Below, piece after piece: positions 41,379 through 48,261 of a stretch of DNA of 54,364 nucleotides; within the stretch, counting starts at the first letter, position 1; each line of letters opens with the position of its first letter. The DNA comes from Candidatus Magasanikiibacteriota bacterium (GTDB taxonomy: Bacteria; Patescibacteriota; Patescibacteriia; Magasanikbacterales; UBA922). The translations under genes were made by a program, and so were the position numbers. Below the pieces are notes generated by a model. The model saw nothing but the letters and a program-made list of their open reading frames with translations, was not told the DNA's origin and ran no database searches. The stretch is taken from the NCBI GenBank assembly GCA_018652595.1, contig JABIBU010000001.1:1-54364 (forward strand). Reading direction: 5' to 3'.

Positions 41379-44300
41379 ATGAACAAAAAAAGGGGGAATA
41401 TTTTTGGTATAAGTTTGGGTATTATAATTGTTTTATTTTTGGGCACTATTACTATTCGTAATAGTGTTTTTTCTTATGACACAACAGTAGCCCATCCTAA
41501 TATTGTGGACCTGGCTGCTAAAGTTTATAATGAGGATTCTTTTGAGAAATTGACTGATCAGCAAATTACTTGGATGAGACAAGGTGCAGAAGATGAGGAT
41601 ATGCCGATTCGATGGATGAATCATTTTTATGATCCAGTTTATAATGTTGGTTTTAAGTCATCATACCTAACTGCAAAAGATTGGTCAGGGGCTAGTGAAA
41701 AACAGCGCGATTATTCTCTAGGTGACAAATCATGGCAAAGAGCAATAAGTGATTATCAAGATGGTAATAGCGAGGAAGCTTTTCAGGCTTTGGGCCATGT
41801 CTTACATCTTATAGCTGATATGAGTGTGCCTGCACATACTCGCGATGATGCTCATCCAGAGGGAGATTCGCTGGAGCAGTTTATAAAATACAATTGGGAT
41901 ATTTTGTACGCTGGGTTGCAAGAAATTGATATGGATTTAACTTATTATTCTAGATTGGATTATTATTTTGATAATTTGGCAAATTATTCTAATAATAATT
42001 TTTATAGCGATGATACTATTGAAAGCGATAAATATAAGAACATAATTATTGATTATTATAATGAAAAAATTAATGATAATGGTAATAGTATTATATTGGC
42101 AATTTCTGATCAAGATATTTATGCCCATGTACAGCGAGGTACTTTGTGGAAAGGTGATTTGGAAAAGAGCTTAAAAAACCAAATAGTCCTAGCCGACTAC
42201 ACTAAACACCTCCTTCCAAAAGCAGTTAGTCATAGTGCTGGTGTTATAAAGTTATTTTTTAAAGAAGTAGAAAAGGAGCATGATTTTGATTTGAATAAAA
42301 ATAAAATTAGTTTTGTCGGTAAAATGGGAAATATGCTTGGTTGGGGAGTAGAAAAATTAGCTGGTCTTAAGCAATATTTTGGTGGTGGAAAAGAAGTGGT
42401 AAGAGCAGATGAAAATACTGTTTTGTCGGTAATGAATCCAGGCTCCGCTAAAGCTATGCCGGACAAGGTGATTACGAAAGAGATAGATGTCGTAGAACCA
42501 ATTTACTACGGACCACCAAAGCCAACAATTGTTTATACCGCTCTAGAACCGGAAATCGAGGTAAAAGAGCCGGAAGCGCTAGTAAACATTCCAGTACCAC
42601 CAAGTTTTCCTAAGATTGATATCGAGACAGAAATAGTAGTGGATGCGGAAGTGATTGACGAAGTGGAGGAAAACGAGGTTGTTGAAGAGAAAAAAGTTTA
42701 TCATTATGGAGGTGGTGGAGGATATTCTGCTCCAGTAGTCGAACCAGACACAGAACCAGTTCTTGATCCTATAACACCAACATCTACATCCACTAGCACG
42801 CCTTCAGATGATGGAGAGGGATCAAGTGATGGTGGGGAGGAAGATGAGGAAGTTGTAACTTCTACTTTACCAACTATTCAGATAACCAGTCATCAGGCTT
42901 CAAGTTATACCAATGTAACATCTACAATTATTACAGGTACTAGTAGTGAAAGCATGGTGCGAGTTTTTATAAATACCAGCACAGTAGAGGTAGGTACCAG
43001 TTCTACCTGGCAAGTGGAAGTTGATTTAGTAGAAGGAGAAAATAGTTTTGAAATTTTTGGAGAAGATAGTGTTGAATTACGGAGTGTTACTAGTACAATA
43101 GAAATTATTTTGGATACCACTGCGCCAGAAGTTTTGAGTGTTGAAACAGCGCAGACTGAGTTTGCTACACCGACAATCCGAGTTAGTTGGATTGTTGAGG
43201 ATGTGGGTGTAGGTATATCTTATTATGATTTGGAATATAATACAGATTCTGGTGATTGGTTAGGGTTGGCAACTAGCACCACCAGTACGACCTATGATTT
43301 TATTGGTGAAAATTTACACGAGTATAATTTCCGTATTAAGGCTTATGACAGTTTTGATTATGTATCTGAGTGGGTTACAAGTAGTTCAACTCTTACTGAT
43401 TGGCCTAAGAGTGTAGTTGTTAATGAAATCGCTTGGATGGGTACTTCTGTGGCAAAGACTTCAGATGAGTGGTTGGAATTATACAATAATACTGATGAAA
43501 CGATTGACCTGACTGGTTGGAGAATATTGGTTTCTGGCGATGAGATAAATTGGGATAATACGGATCATGTTATTCCAGCCAAAGGTTATTATTTATTAGA
43601 GAGAAGCGATGATGATACTGTTTTTGGTGTTGATGCAGATGGTATTTTTACTTTATCTGGTGGATTAGGTAACAGCGGAGAGAATGTAGTTCTCATGAAC
43701 AGTGTTAGTTCTACTATAGATCAGGTTGATTGCTCTTCTGGTTGGTTTGCAGGTGTTACAAATAATGGTTATCGCTCCATGGAGCGTTTGAATCCGAGTG
43801 ACCCTGGTAGTATAAGTGGTAATTGGCAAACCAGTGAGTCGGTCGCGCCAAAAGGAAGACCATATGGCGGAGATGTTATTTATGGCTCTCCAGGCTACCA
43901 GAATACTGCTTATTGGTTTCTAAAAGGTGATCTAAGCTTCCATTATGCAGATTTGATAGTTGATAACAAATTAACTCTAACTAAGGCTAGCAGTCCTTAT
44001 TTAATAGATTATTCAACTGAAATTCTAGGTGGTTTGAAAGTAGAAGTAGAGCCAGGAGTGGTTTTGATGGGAATAGATAGGAGTTCTTATATTAATATAA
44101 AAGGCGATTTGATTTTAAATGGTACAGCAGAGGATCCGATTATATTTACCTCAGCTTTGGATACAAATTATGTTCAACAAAATTTAACAACTTTGACTGA
44201 TGAAACTCCACAGGCGGGTGATTGGTCGAGAATTGAAATAGAAGAAGGTGGTAGTCTGCAGGCTGAGAGTGTTAAGTTTTTTTATGGTGGGCAGACTTTT

Positions 44301-45320
44301 ACAAAAGGAACAGGGTGGGTTTATGGTACCAAGTGGATATCCCAGGTTTTGCGTAATACTGGTGGCACAGCTAATTTGAATAATGTTGAATTTGCGAATA
44401 ATTATATTGATGGAGTAAATCCAGATTACAATACAGTTGTTTGGGTCGAGGCACCTCTGGGCTATAGCGCTAGCACTACGATTGAAAATAGTATTTTGGA
44501 TGCAGGTTACACAGCTGTTAATTTTTATGGACAAAATAATGGACAGACAGTTTCGGGTGTCCTTGAGAATAATGTATTGAAAAACTTTACTGATCCAGAA
44601 GCAATTATAAAGGTTAGTAATAGTGAACCAAAGATTAATGGTAATTTTTTAGAAAATAACACAAGTGATTATATTGATATGGGTGGTTTTGTCTTGAGCA
44701 GTGACTTTACTTTGAAGCAAGATCAAAAATATTTATTTTCTAATATTGAAGTGCCCGTGGACAAGATATTAACAATTGAACCAGGGGTTGATGTTAAATT
44801 GAGTGGCTATATAAAAGTAGATGGTAGTCTACAAGCCAATGGCGAAGTAGGTAATCCAATCAATTTTATACCTAGAGATAATTATTGGAATATAATGTTG
44901 TTTAATAATTCTAGCTCTAGTTTGTCTAACGTAAATATAACAAGGGGTAATGGTGGTGGAGGACTGCGCGCCCCAAACAAGCGCGGTATGGTGACTGCTG
45001 AAAATTCAACTGTCAGTTTTGATAGTGTTAATTTTATGGATGCAGAACGACCATATAATATGCTTTATCTAGAAAATTCAGATATAAATATCAAAGATAG
45101 CATCATTTCATGGACAGACAACTACACCGGATCAAAAAATATCGATGGAATAATGTTTAAGAGTGGAAAACTACATTTAGATAGCGTGACTTTTAATAAT
45201 ATGAAGCGAGGAGTTGAGATTATGAGTGGGGGAGTAATAACTATGGATAATATGAATCTCGGCCACTTCCAAAACATAGCAGACCTAAACTGGTGGCCGG
45301 CGAGTGCTCTGAGCATGTAA
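41379..45320 (+). CDS. Large secreted mosaic protein: PLC-like domain, Ig/Fn3-like, lamin-tail and beta-helix domains
   Basis: A 1313-residue secreted protein. Order: signal peptide (1-30); zinc-dependent phospholipase C/nuclease P1-like helical domain (30-300) with LGHVLHLIADMSVPAHTRDD and a later H near EGDSLEQF, the usual metal ligands; a Pro/Glu-rich linker (340-440); a Ser/Thr/Asp-rich linker (460-500); an Ig-like domain (505-575) with TVEVGTSSTWQVEVDL; an Fn3-like domain (580-670); a lamin-tail domain (685-805) with VVVNEIAWMGTS and DEWLELYNNTDETIDLTGWRI; and a parallel beta-helix (810-1313). The protein probably binds surfaces and cleaves a lipid or nucleotide target. No sortase motif is visible at the C-terminus. 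Confidence 0.8.
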   Translation: MNKKRGNIFGISLGIIIVLFLGTITIRNSVFSYDTTVAHPNIVDLAAKVYNEDSFEKLTDQQITWMRQGAEDEDMPIRWMNHFYDPVYNVGFKSSYLTAKDWSGASEKQRDYSLGDKSWQRAISDYQDGNSEEAFQALGHVLHLIADMSVPAHTRDDAHPEGDSLEQFIKYNWDILYAGLQEIDMDLTYYSRLDYYFDNLANYSNNNFYSDDTIESDKYKNIIIDYYNEKINDNGNSIILAISDQDIYAHVQRGTLWKGDLEKSLKNQIVLADYTKHLLPKAVSHSAGVIKLFFKEVEKEHDFDLNKNKISFVGKMGNMLGWGVEKLAGLKQYFGGGKEVVRADENTVLSVMNPGSAKAMPDKVITKEIDVVEPIYYGPPKPTIVYTALEPEIEVKEPEALVNIPVPPSFPKIDIETEIVVDAEVIDEVEENEVVEEKKVYHYGGGGGYSAPVVEPDTEPVLDPITPTSTSTSTPSDDGEGSSDGGEEDEEVVTSTLPTIQITSHQASSYTNVTSTIITGTSSESMVRVFINTSTVEVGTSSTWQVEVDLVEGENSFEIFGEDSVELRSVTSTIEIILDTTAPEVLSVETAQTEFATPTIRVSWIVEDVGVGISYYDLEYNTDSGDWLGLATSTTSTTYDFIGENLHEYNFRIKAYDSFDYVSEWVTSSSTLTDWPKSVVVNEIAWMGTSVAKTSDEWLELYNNTDETIDLTGWRILVSGDEINWDNTDHVIPAKGYYLLERSDDDTVFGVDADGIFTLSGGLGNSGENVVLMNSVSSTIDQVDCSSGWFAGVTNNGYRSMERLNPSDPGSISGNWQTSESVAPKGRPYGGDVIYGSPGYQNTAYWFLKGDLSFHYADLIVDNKLTLTKASSPYLIDYSTEILGGLKVEVEPGVVLMGIDRSSYINIKGDLILNGTAEDPIIFTSALDTNYVQQNLTTLTDETPQAGDWSRIEIEEGGSLQAESVKFFYGGQTFTKGTGWVYGTKWISQVLRNTGGTANLNNVEFANNYIDGVNPDYNTVVWVEAPLGYSASTTIENSILDAGYTAVNFYGQNNGQTVSGVLENNVLKNFTDPEAIIKVSNSEPKINGNFLENNTSDYIDMGGFVLSSDFTLKQDQKYLFSNIEVPVDKILTIEPGVDVKLSGYIKVDGSLQANGEVGNPINFIPRDNYWNIMLFNNSSSSLSNVNITRGNGGGGLRAPNKRGMVTAENSTVSFDSVNFMDAERPYNMLYLENSDINIKDSIISWTDNYTGSKNIDGIMFKSGKLHLDSVTFNNMKRGVEIMSGGVITMDNMNLGHFQNIADLNWWPASALSM

Positions 45321-45330
45321 CATATAACAT

Positions 45331-45356
45331 GACCTTCCTAAAGGAGGGTTTTTTTG
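45331..45356 (+). terminator. Terminator of the mosaic protein gene
   Basis: ACCTTCCT-aa-AGGAGGGT then a run of seven T. Confidence 0.7.
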
Positions 45357-45359
45357 TAC

Positions 45360-45388
45360 TTGACATTTTGGGGAAAATGGTATAGTAT
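45360..45388 (+). promoter_or_regulatory. Promoter of twin unit A
   Basis: TTGACA (45360-45365), 17-bp spacer, TAGTAT (45383-45388). Unit B has TTGACT-17-TAGTAT at the same distance from its leader. Confidence 0.75.
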
Positions 45389-45406
45389 GTTTATTATGTT
45401 CTATTT

Positions 45407-45431
45407 ACCTGAGTCCATGATGGGCGAAGGT
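45407..45431 (+). ncRNA. Structured 5' leader of unit A
   Basis: ACCT-ga-GTCCA-tga-TGGGC-ga-AGGT: a four-pair outer and five-pair inner stem around a small internal loop. The counterpart at 45967-45991 differs at three stem positions, all keeping pairing. SD-bearing sequence follows. Confidence 0.6.
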
Positions 45432-45454
45432 TTTTCACTGAAGGGGGAAGTTCG

Positions 45455-45769
45455 ATGACAAAGAGTGCACATGTGTTTAGGCTCCGGGAAGGAGTCGAAG
45501 TGGAAATTCCCAGGTGGATGTTCTTTACGGAGGCGAAGGAGCCTGATGCCGAGGGTGGTATCACCCCGATGATCACGCGTATCAAGGGTGTCGGCGGGGG
45601 CAAATTCACCTTCCGATCCATGTCGGAACTCGATCCGAGTGACGATGACCTGACTGGGATCGTGGGGTTCATCCCGCGTTTCGCCCCAGGTGACATTCTC
45701 GTGCTCAACCGTGTGGAGGTTGGTGGAGAGAAGGGGATCCGCAACTTGCGCTTCCTGCCCAAGACCTAG
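45455..45769 (+). CDS. Twin unit A: G+C-rich orphan protein
   Basis: A 104-residue soluble protein I do not recognise (VFRLREGVEVEIPRWMFF, MITRIKGVGGGKFTFRSM, GFIPRFAPGDILVLNRVEVGGE), compatible with a small beta-barrel. Codon use is dominated by ATC, CTC, GTC and CGC forms, strongly unlike the AT-rich genes around it. GGGGGAAG ends five bases before the ATG. Promoter, leader hairpin, stop-codon hairpin, 98-bp 3' block and terminator are all shared with unit B, but the protein is not. Confidence 0.65.
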   Translation: MTKSAHVFRLREGVEVEIPRWMFFTEAKEPDAEGGITPMITRIKGVGGGKFTFRSMSELDPSDDDLTGIVGFIPRFAPGDILVLNRVEVGGEKGIRNLRFLPKT

Positions 45770-45783
45770 AGACGCTCGTCTCT
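45768..45783 (+). other. Stop-codon hairpin of unit A
   Basis: AGAGAC-gctc-GTCTCT begins inside the TAG stop (45767-45769). The same stem with a different loop covers the stop of unit B. Confidence 0.65.
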
Positions 45784-45800
45784 CAAGCTCGTCCGGGCTA

Positions 45801-45898
45801 GGTTTCATCCGTTCATTAAGTAGTAGGAGGATAGGAGGTGGTCTTTGAGCCCAAGGCTCACTGTGTCCACCTCCTGAAATTGATTTTTTTATTCCACC
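45801..45898 (+). repeat. 98-bp direct repeat, copy 1 (3' region of unit A)
   Basis: Identical base for base to 46561-46658. It contains a purine tract GTAGTAGGAGGATAGG, the hairpin GGAGGTGG...CCACCTCC (45834-45874) with an inner GAGCC-caa-GGCTC stem, and the start of the terminator. Confidence 0.95.
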
Positions 45899-45915
45899 TG
45901 AGAGGTGGTTTTTTT
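45894..45915 (+). terminator. Terminator of unit A
   Basis: CCACCT-gag-AGGTGG plus seven T. Confidence 0.85.
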
Positions 45916-45919
45916 GTAC

Positions 45920-45948
45920 TTGACTTTTTGAAAAAAATAGTGTAGTAT
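45920..45948 (+). promoter_or_regulatory. Promoter of twin unit B
   Basis: TTGACT (45920-45925), 17-bp spacer, TAGTAT (45943-45948). Confidence 0.75.
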
Positions 45949-45966
45949 ATTTGCTATGCTATGTTT

Positions 45967-45991
45967 ACCTAAGCCTATGGTGGGTGAAGGT
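45967..45991 (+). ncRNA. Structured 5' leader of unit B
   Basis: ACCT-aa-GCCTA-tgg-TGGGT-ga-AGGT, same fold as in unit A. Confidence 0.6.
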
Positions 45992-46013
45992 TTTTTTCAA
46001 GGGGGTTTCTTTT

Positions 46014-46526
46014 ATGCCGATGAGAAATTTGGAGAATTGTTTGATTGCGTTTGAGTTCGGAACTGTAGAAGTCGGGTTCTGGAAGGGGGGTCGGGTTCGT
46101 GCTCTCAAGTCTGCATTCGTCGCTTGGGAGATGAGAAAAACGGAGATTCCGGAGGTTCCCATTTCTCCGGCACTCGGTGGTAAGGGATATTACACCCCGA
46201 TCGAGAATGTCCTCTGGGACAATCACGATGTCCTCAATGGGCAGTTCGGTTATCCCAAGGGGTTCGTTGCCATTCAGGCTTTTCAGCAGGAGGGTGGTTG
46301 CTCTTGCGGCTTCCCCGGTGCTGGATGCGGTGGTGGTGGTTGCGACGACTGCAACTGCGATCCATCTGTGGAGTTCGTCTCCACCGAGTCGAGTCATCGC
46401 GATGATGGTCCATGCGATGGGTGTGTGGCATGTCATGGTGGCGATGATTGTCCATGCGATGGGTGCGTCGATGACTTCTGTTCTGAGTGTGCTCACAATG
46501 TCCCGCAGCAGTCTGCTACGACCTAG
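46014..46526 (+). CDS. Twin unit B: G+C-rich cysteine-rich orphan protein
   Basis: I start it at 46014, where GGGGG (46001-46005) is a suitable SD. The 170-residue product has an N-terminal domain of about 95 residues (IAFEFGTVEVGFWKGG, YYTPIENVLWDN, GYPKGFVAIQAFQQE) and a C-terminal 75-residue region with 14 cysteines: CSCGFPGAGCGGGGCDDCNC, then two imperfect copies of DGPCDGCVACH and DCPCDGCVDDFCSEC. The DNA under these copies repeats (CCATGCGATGGGTG twice). Many CxxC pairs suggest metal binding; no signal peptide is seen. The longer ORF on the other strand is a shadow. Confidence 0.65.
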   Translation: MPMRNLENCLIAFEFGTVEVGFWKGGRVRALKSAFVAWEMRKTEIPEVPISPALGGKGYYTPIENVLWDNHDVLNGQFGYPKGFVAIQAFQQEGGCSCGFPGAGCGGGGCDDCNCDPSVEFVSTESSHRDDGPCDGCVACHGGDDCPCDGCVDDFCSECAHNVPQQSATT

Positions 46527-46541
46527 AGACATTTCGTCTCT
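46525..46541 (+). other. Stop-codon hairpin of unit B
   Basis: AGAGAC-atttc-GTCTCT begins inside the TAG stop (46524-46526). Confidence 0.65.
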
Positions 46542-46560
46542 CCTGTCCATCTCTGGGCTG

Positions 46561-46658
46561 GGTTTCATCCGTTCATTAAGTAGTAGGAGGATAGGAGGTG
46601 GTCTTTGAGCCCAAGGCTCACTGTGTCCACCTCCTGAAATTGATTTTTTTATTCCACC
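46561..46658 (+). repeat. 98-bp direct repeat, copy 2 (3' region of unit B)
   Basis: Exact copy of 45801-45898; divergence starts at the terminator loop. Confidence 0.95.
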
Positions 46659-46673
46659 AATAGGTGGTTTTTT
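46654..46673 (+). terminator. Terminator of unit B
   Basis: CCACC-aata-GGTGG plus six T. Confidence 0.85.
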
Positions 46674-46678
46674 GATAT

Positions 46679-46707
46679 TTGAATTAAACATCAAAAAATG
46701 TTAGTAT
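46679..46707 (+). promoter_or_regulatory. Promoter of the 7TM/ATP-grasp operon
   Basis: TTGAAT (46679-46684), 17-bp spacer, TAGTAT (46702-46707). Confidence 0.55.
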
Positions 46708-46735
46708 ATAGTCATGAATATTAATAAATAAATAT

Positions 46736-48259
46736 ATGAAAAAAGGTCTAATATCCTTAATTTTGGTAACCTTTGTTTTTGCTCCGGTTCTTGCATTGGC
46801 TCAAGCGGAGACTGCATTTGATGAGATACCAGAAGAAGAAAAAATGATTGAACCGATTATTACAGCAGAGGAATTTGTTCGAGTGGACAAGAAGCTTATT
46901 TTGGATGCATTTCAGTCTTTGGTAAACAAAGATATTTCTGGGACCGCTATATATACTTGGCAGTTTGGTGATGGTTTTTATGAATCAGCTGAGCAGGTCG
47001 TACATCAGTATTCAAAAGTTGGTACATATACTATCACCCTTACCATGAGACAGGGTGAGGAGACAGAAGAGGTGACAAAGGATATCTTTGTTTATGATAA
47101 AAAAGCCTTGCTCGTAACAGACAAATCAAAGGAAGAGGAGTTGACACTAATAGATGAGCAAGCCAGAGAGAACGGTGTAGGTTTGCAGACCTTGTCACTG
47201 CTCTCAAAGGACGGTGGTTTTTTGGCTGAAGATAAATTATTACAACAAATTAATGAACTAAGCGATTATATAAATGATTCGGACTTGCTGATCTTTTATA
47301 GTAGGTCCGCTACTGGTTTGCAGGTTTTTAGTCGGTTTTTTCAGGGTCTAAAGGCGGAAGACAAAAAAATTATTGCCAATAAATTTATTACTGTTTTGAC
47401 CGATACCAGTATGGATGTGACAGGTAATTTTGCATATCAGGCTTTCAAAATTATTCAACCAGATTTTATACTCCTTAGTCGTCCAGAGGCTTTTGGTCCG
47501 CTTTTTTCAGAAAAAGATTATGATGCTCTGCCTGACATCTTGCGTAGTCGAGGAGTAGAGTATAGGATGGTAGATGAAAAAGAAGAAAAAAATCCAGTAT
47601 TTGTCTTTTCTCATCTTAGTACTTGGCTTTTGAGTCGTGGTATTACACCTAGTACTATTTATTTGATACTGATGATTCCTTTCCTTAGTTTTTTTGTGAT
47701 ATTTTTTAGACAAGTCGTGGGTTTGAGTACATTTGGTGTGTATACCCCAATTATGATAGTGGCATCGTTTTTTATTCTAGGTATCGCATTGGGGCTTATC
47801 ACTTTTCTTTTTGCTGTAGTAACTAGTTATGCTGTGAAGCATATTATTAATAAATTTGATTTATTATATTTACCAAAAGTTGGTTTGAATCTGAGTGTTG
47901 TGTCCCTTTCATTTTTGTTGGTAATAGTTTTGGCAATTTTACTTGATTTCAATGTCTCCTTTTCTTTGGCAATATTCCCGATGCTTGTGATGTCCAATGT
48001 GGCAGAAAAGTTTATGGCAGCGCAGACCGAAGAAGGTTTTCGCGGAGCTTTGTTTGGTGTAATTGAGACTTTGGTGGTAGTGGTGGTATCATACTATATT
48101 ATAATCTGGCATTATTTTAATAATCTTATAATGTCTTGGCCAGAGCTTATACTGTTGCCAATGCTTTTGACTTTGCTTTTGGCCAAGTTTAGTGGTCTTA
48201 GACTTAGTGAGTATTTACGCTTTAGAAGCTTATTTTCTGAACACGCAGAAGAAGAATAA
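46736..48259 (+). CDS. PKD-domain 7TM protein (7TM_transglut-like)
   Basis: A 507-residue membrane protein. After a signal peptide (to about residue 22) comes a PKD domain (55-110, IYTWQFGDGFYESAEQVVHQYSKVG), a Rossmann-like soluble part (115-280) and seven helices from residue 300. The helices carry GLSTFGVYTPIMIVASFF and YLPKVGLNLSVVSLS, the pattern of the 7TM family usually fused to an inactive transglutaminase; here that domain is replaced by PKD. It is followed two bases later by the ATP-grasp gene, the usual partner of this 7TM family. Confidence 0.8.
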   Translation: MKKGLISLILVTFVFAPVLALAQAETAFDEIPEEEKMIEPIITAEEFVRVDKKLILDAFQSLVNKDISGTAIYTWQFGDGFYESAEQVVHQYSKVGTYTITLTMRQGEETEEVTKDIFVYDKKALLVTDKSKEEELTLIDEQARENGVGLQTLSLLSKDGGFLAEDKLLQQINELSDYINDSDLLIFYSRSATGLQVFSRFFQGLKAEDKKIIANKFITVLTDTSMDVTGNFAYQAFKIIQPDFILLSRPEAFGPLFSEKDYDALPDILRSRGVEYRMVDEKEEKNPVFVFSHLSTWLLSRGITPSTIYLILMIPFLSFFVIFFRQVVGLSTFGVYTPIMIVASFFILGIALGLITFLFAVVTSYAVKHIINKFDLLYLPKVGLNLSVVSLSFLLVIVLAILLDFNVSFSLAIFPMLVMSNVAEKFMAAQTEEGFRGALFGVIETLVVVVVSYYIIIWHYFNNLIMSWPELILLPMLLTLLLAKFSGLRLSEYLRFRSLFSEHAEEE

Positions 48260-48261
48260 TT

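Noticed and set aside
25271-46526. Calling the CxxCH-containing orphan proteins cytochromes
   Set aside because: There is one motif each, no axial-ligand context, no haem maturation genes in the window and, in unit B, many other CxxC pairs that suggest metal binding.
45975-46694. 239-codon ORF on the minus strand opposite unit B, and a 135-codon ORF opposite unit A (45401-45808)
   Set aside because: The plus strand has promoter, SD, stop-codon hairpin and terminator in both units; the minus-strand frames are by-products of G+C-rich codons and show no promoter or SD.
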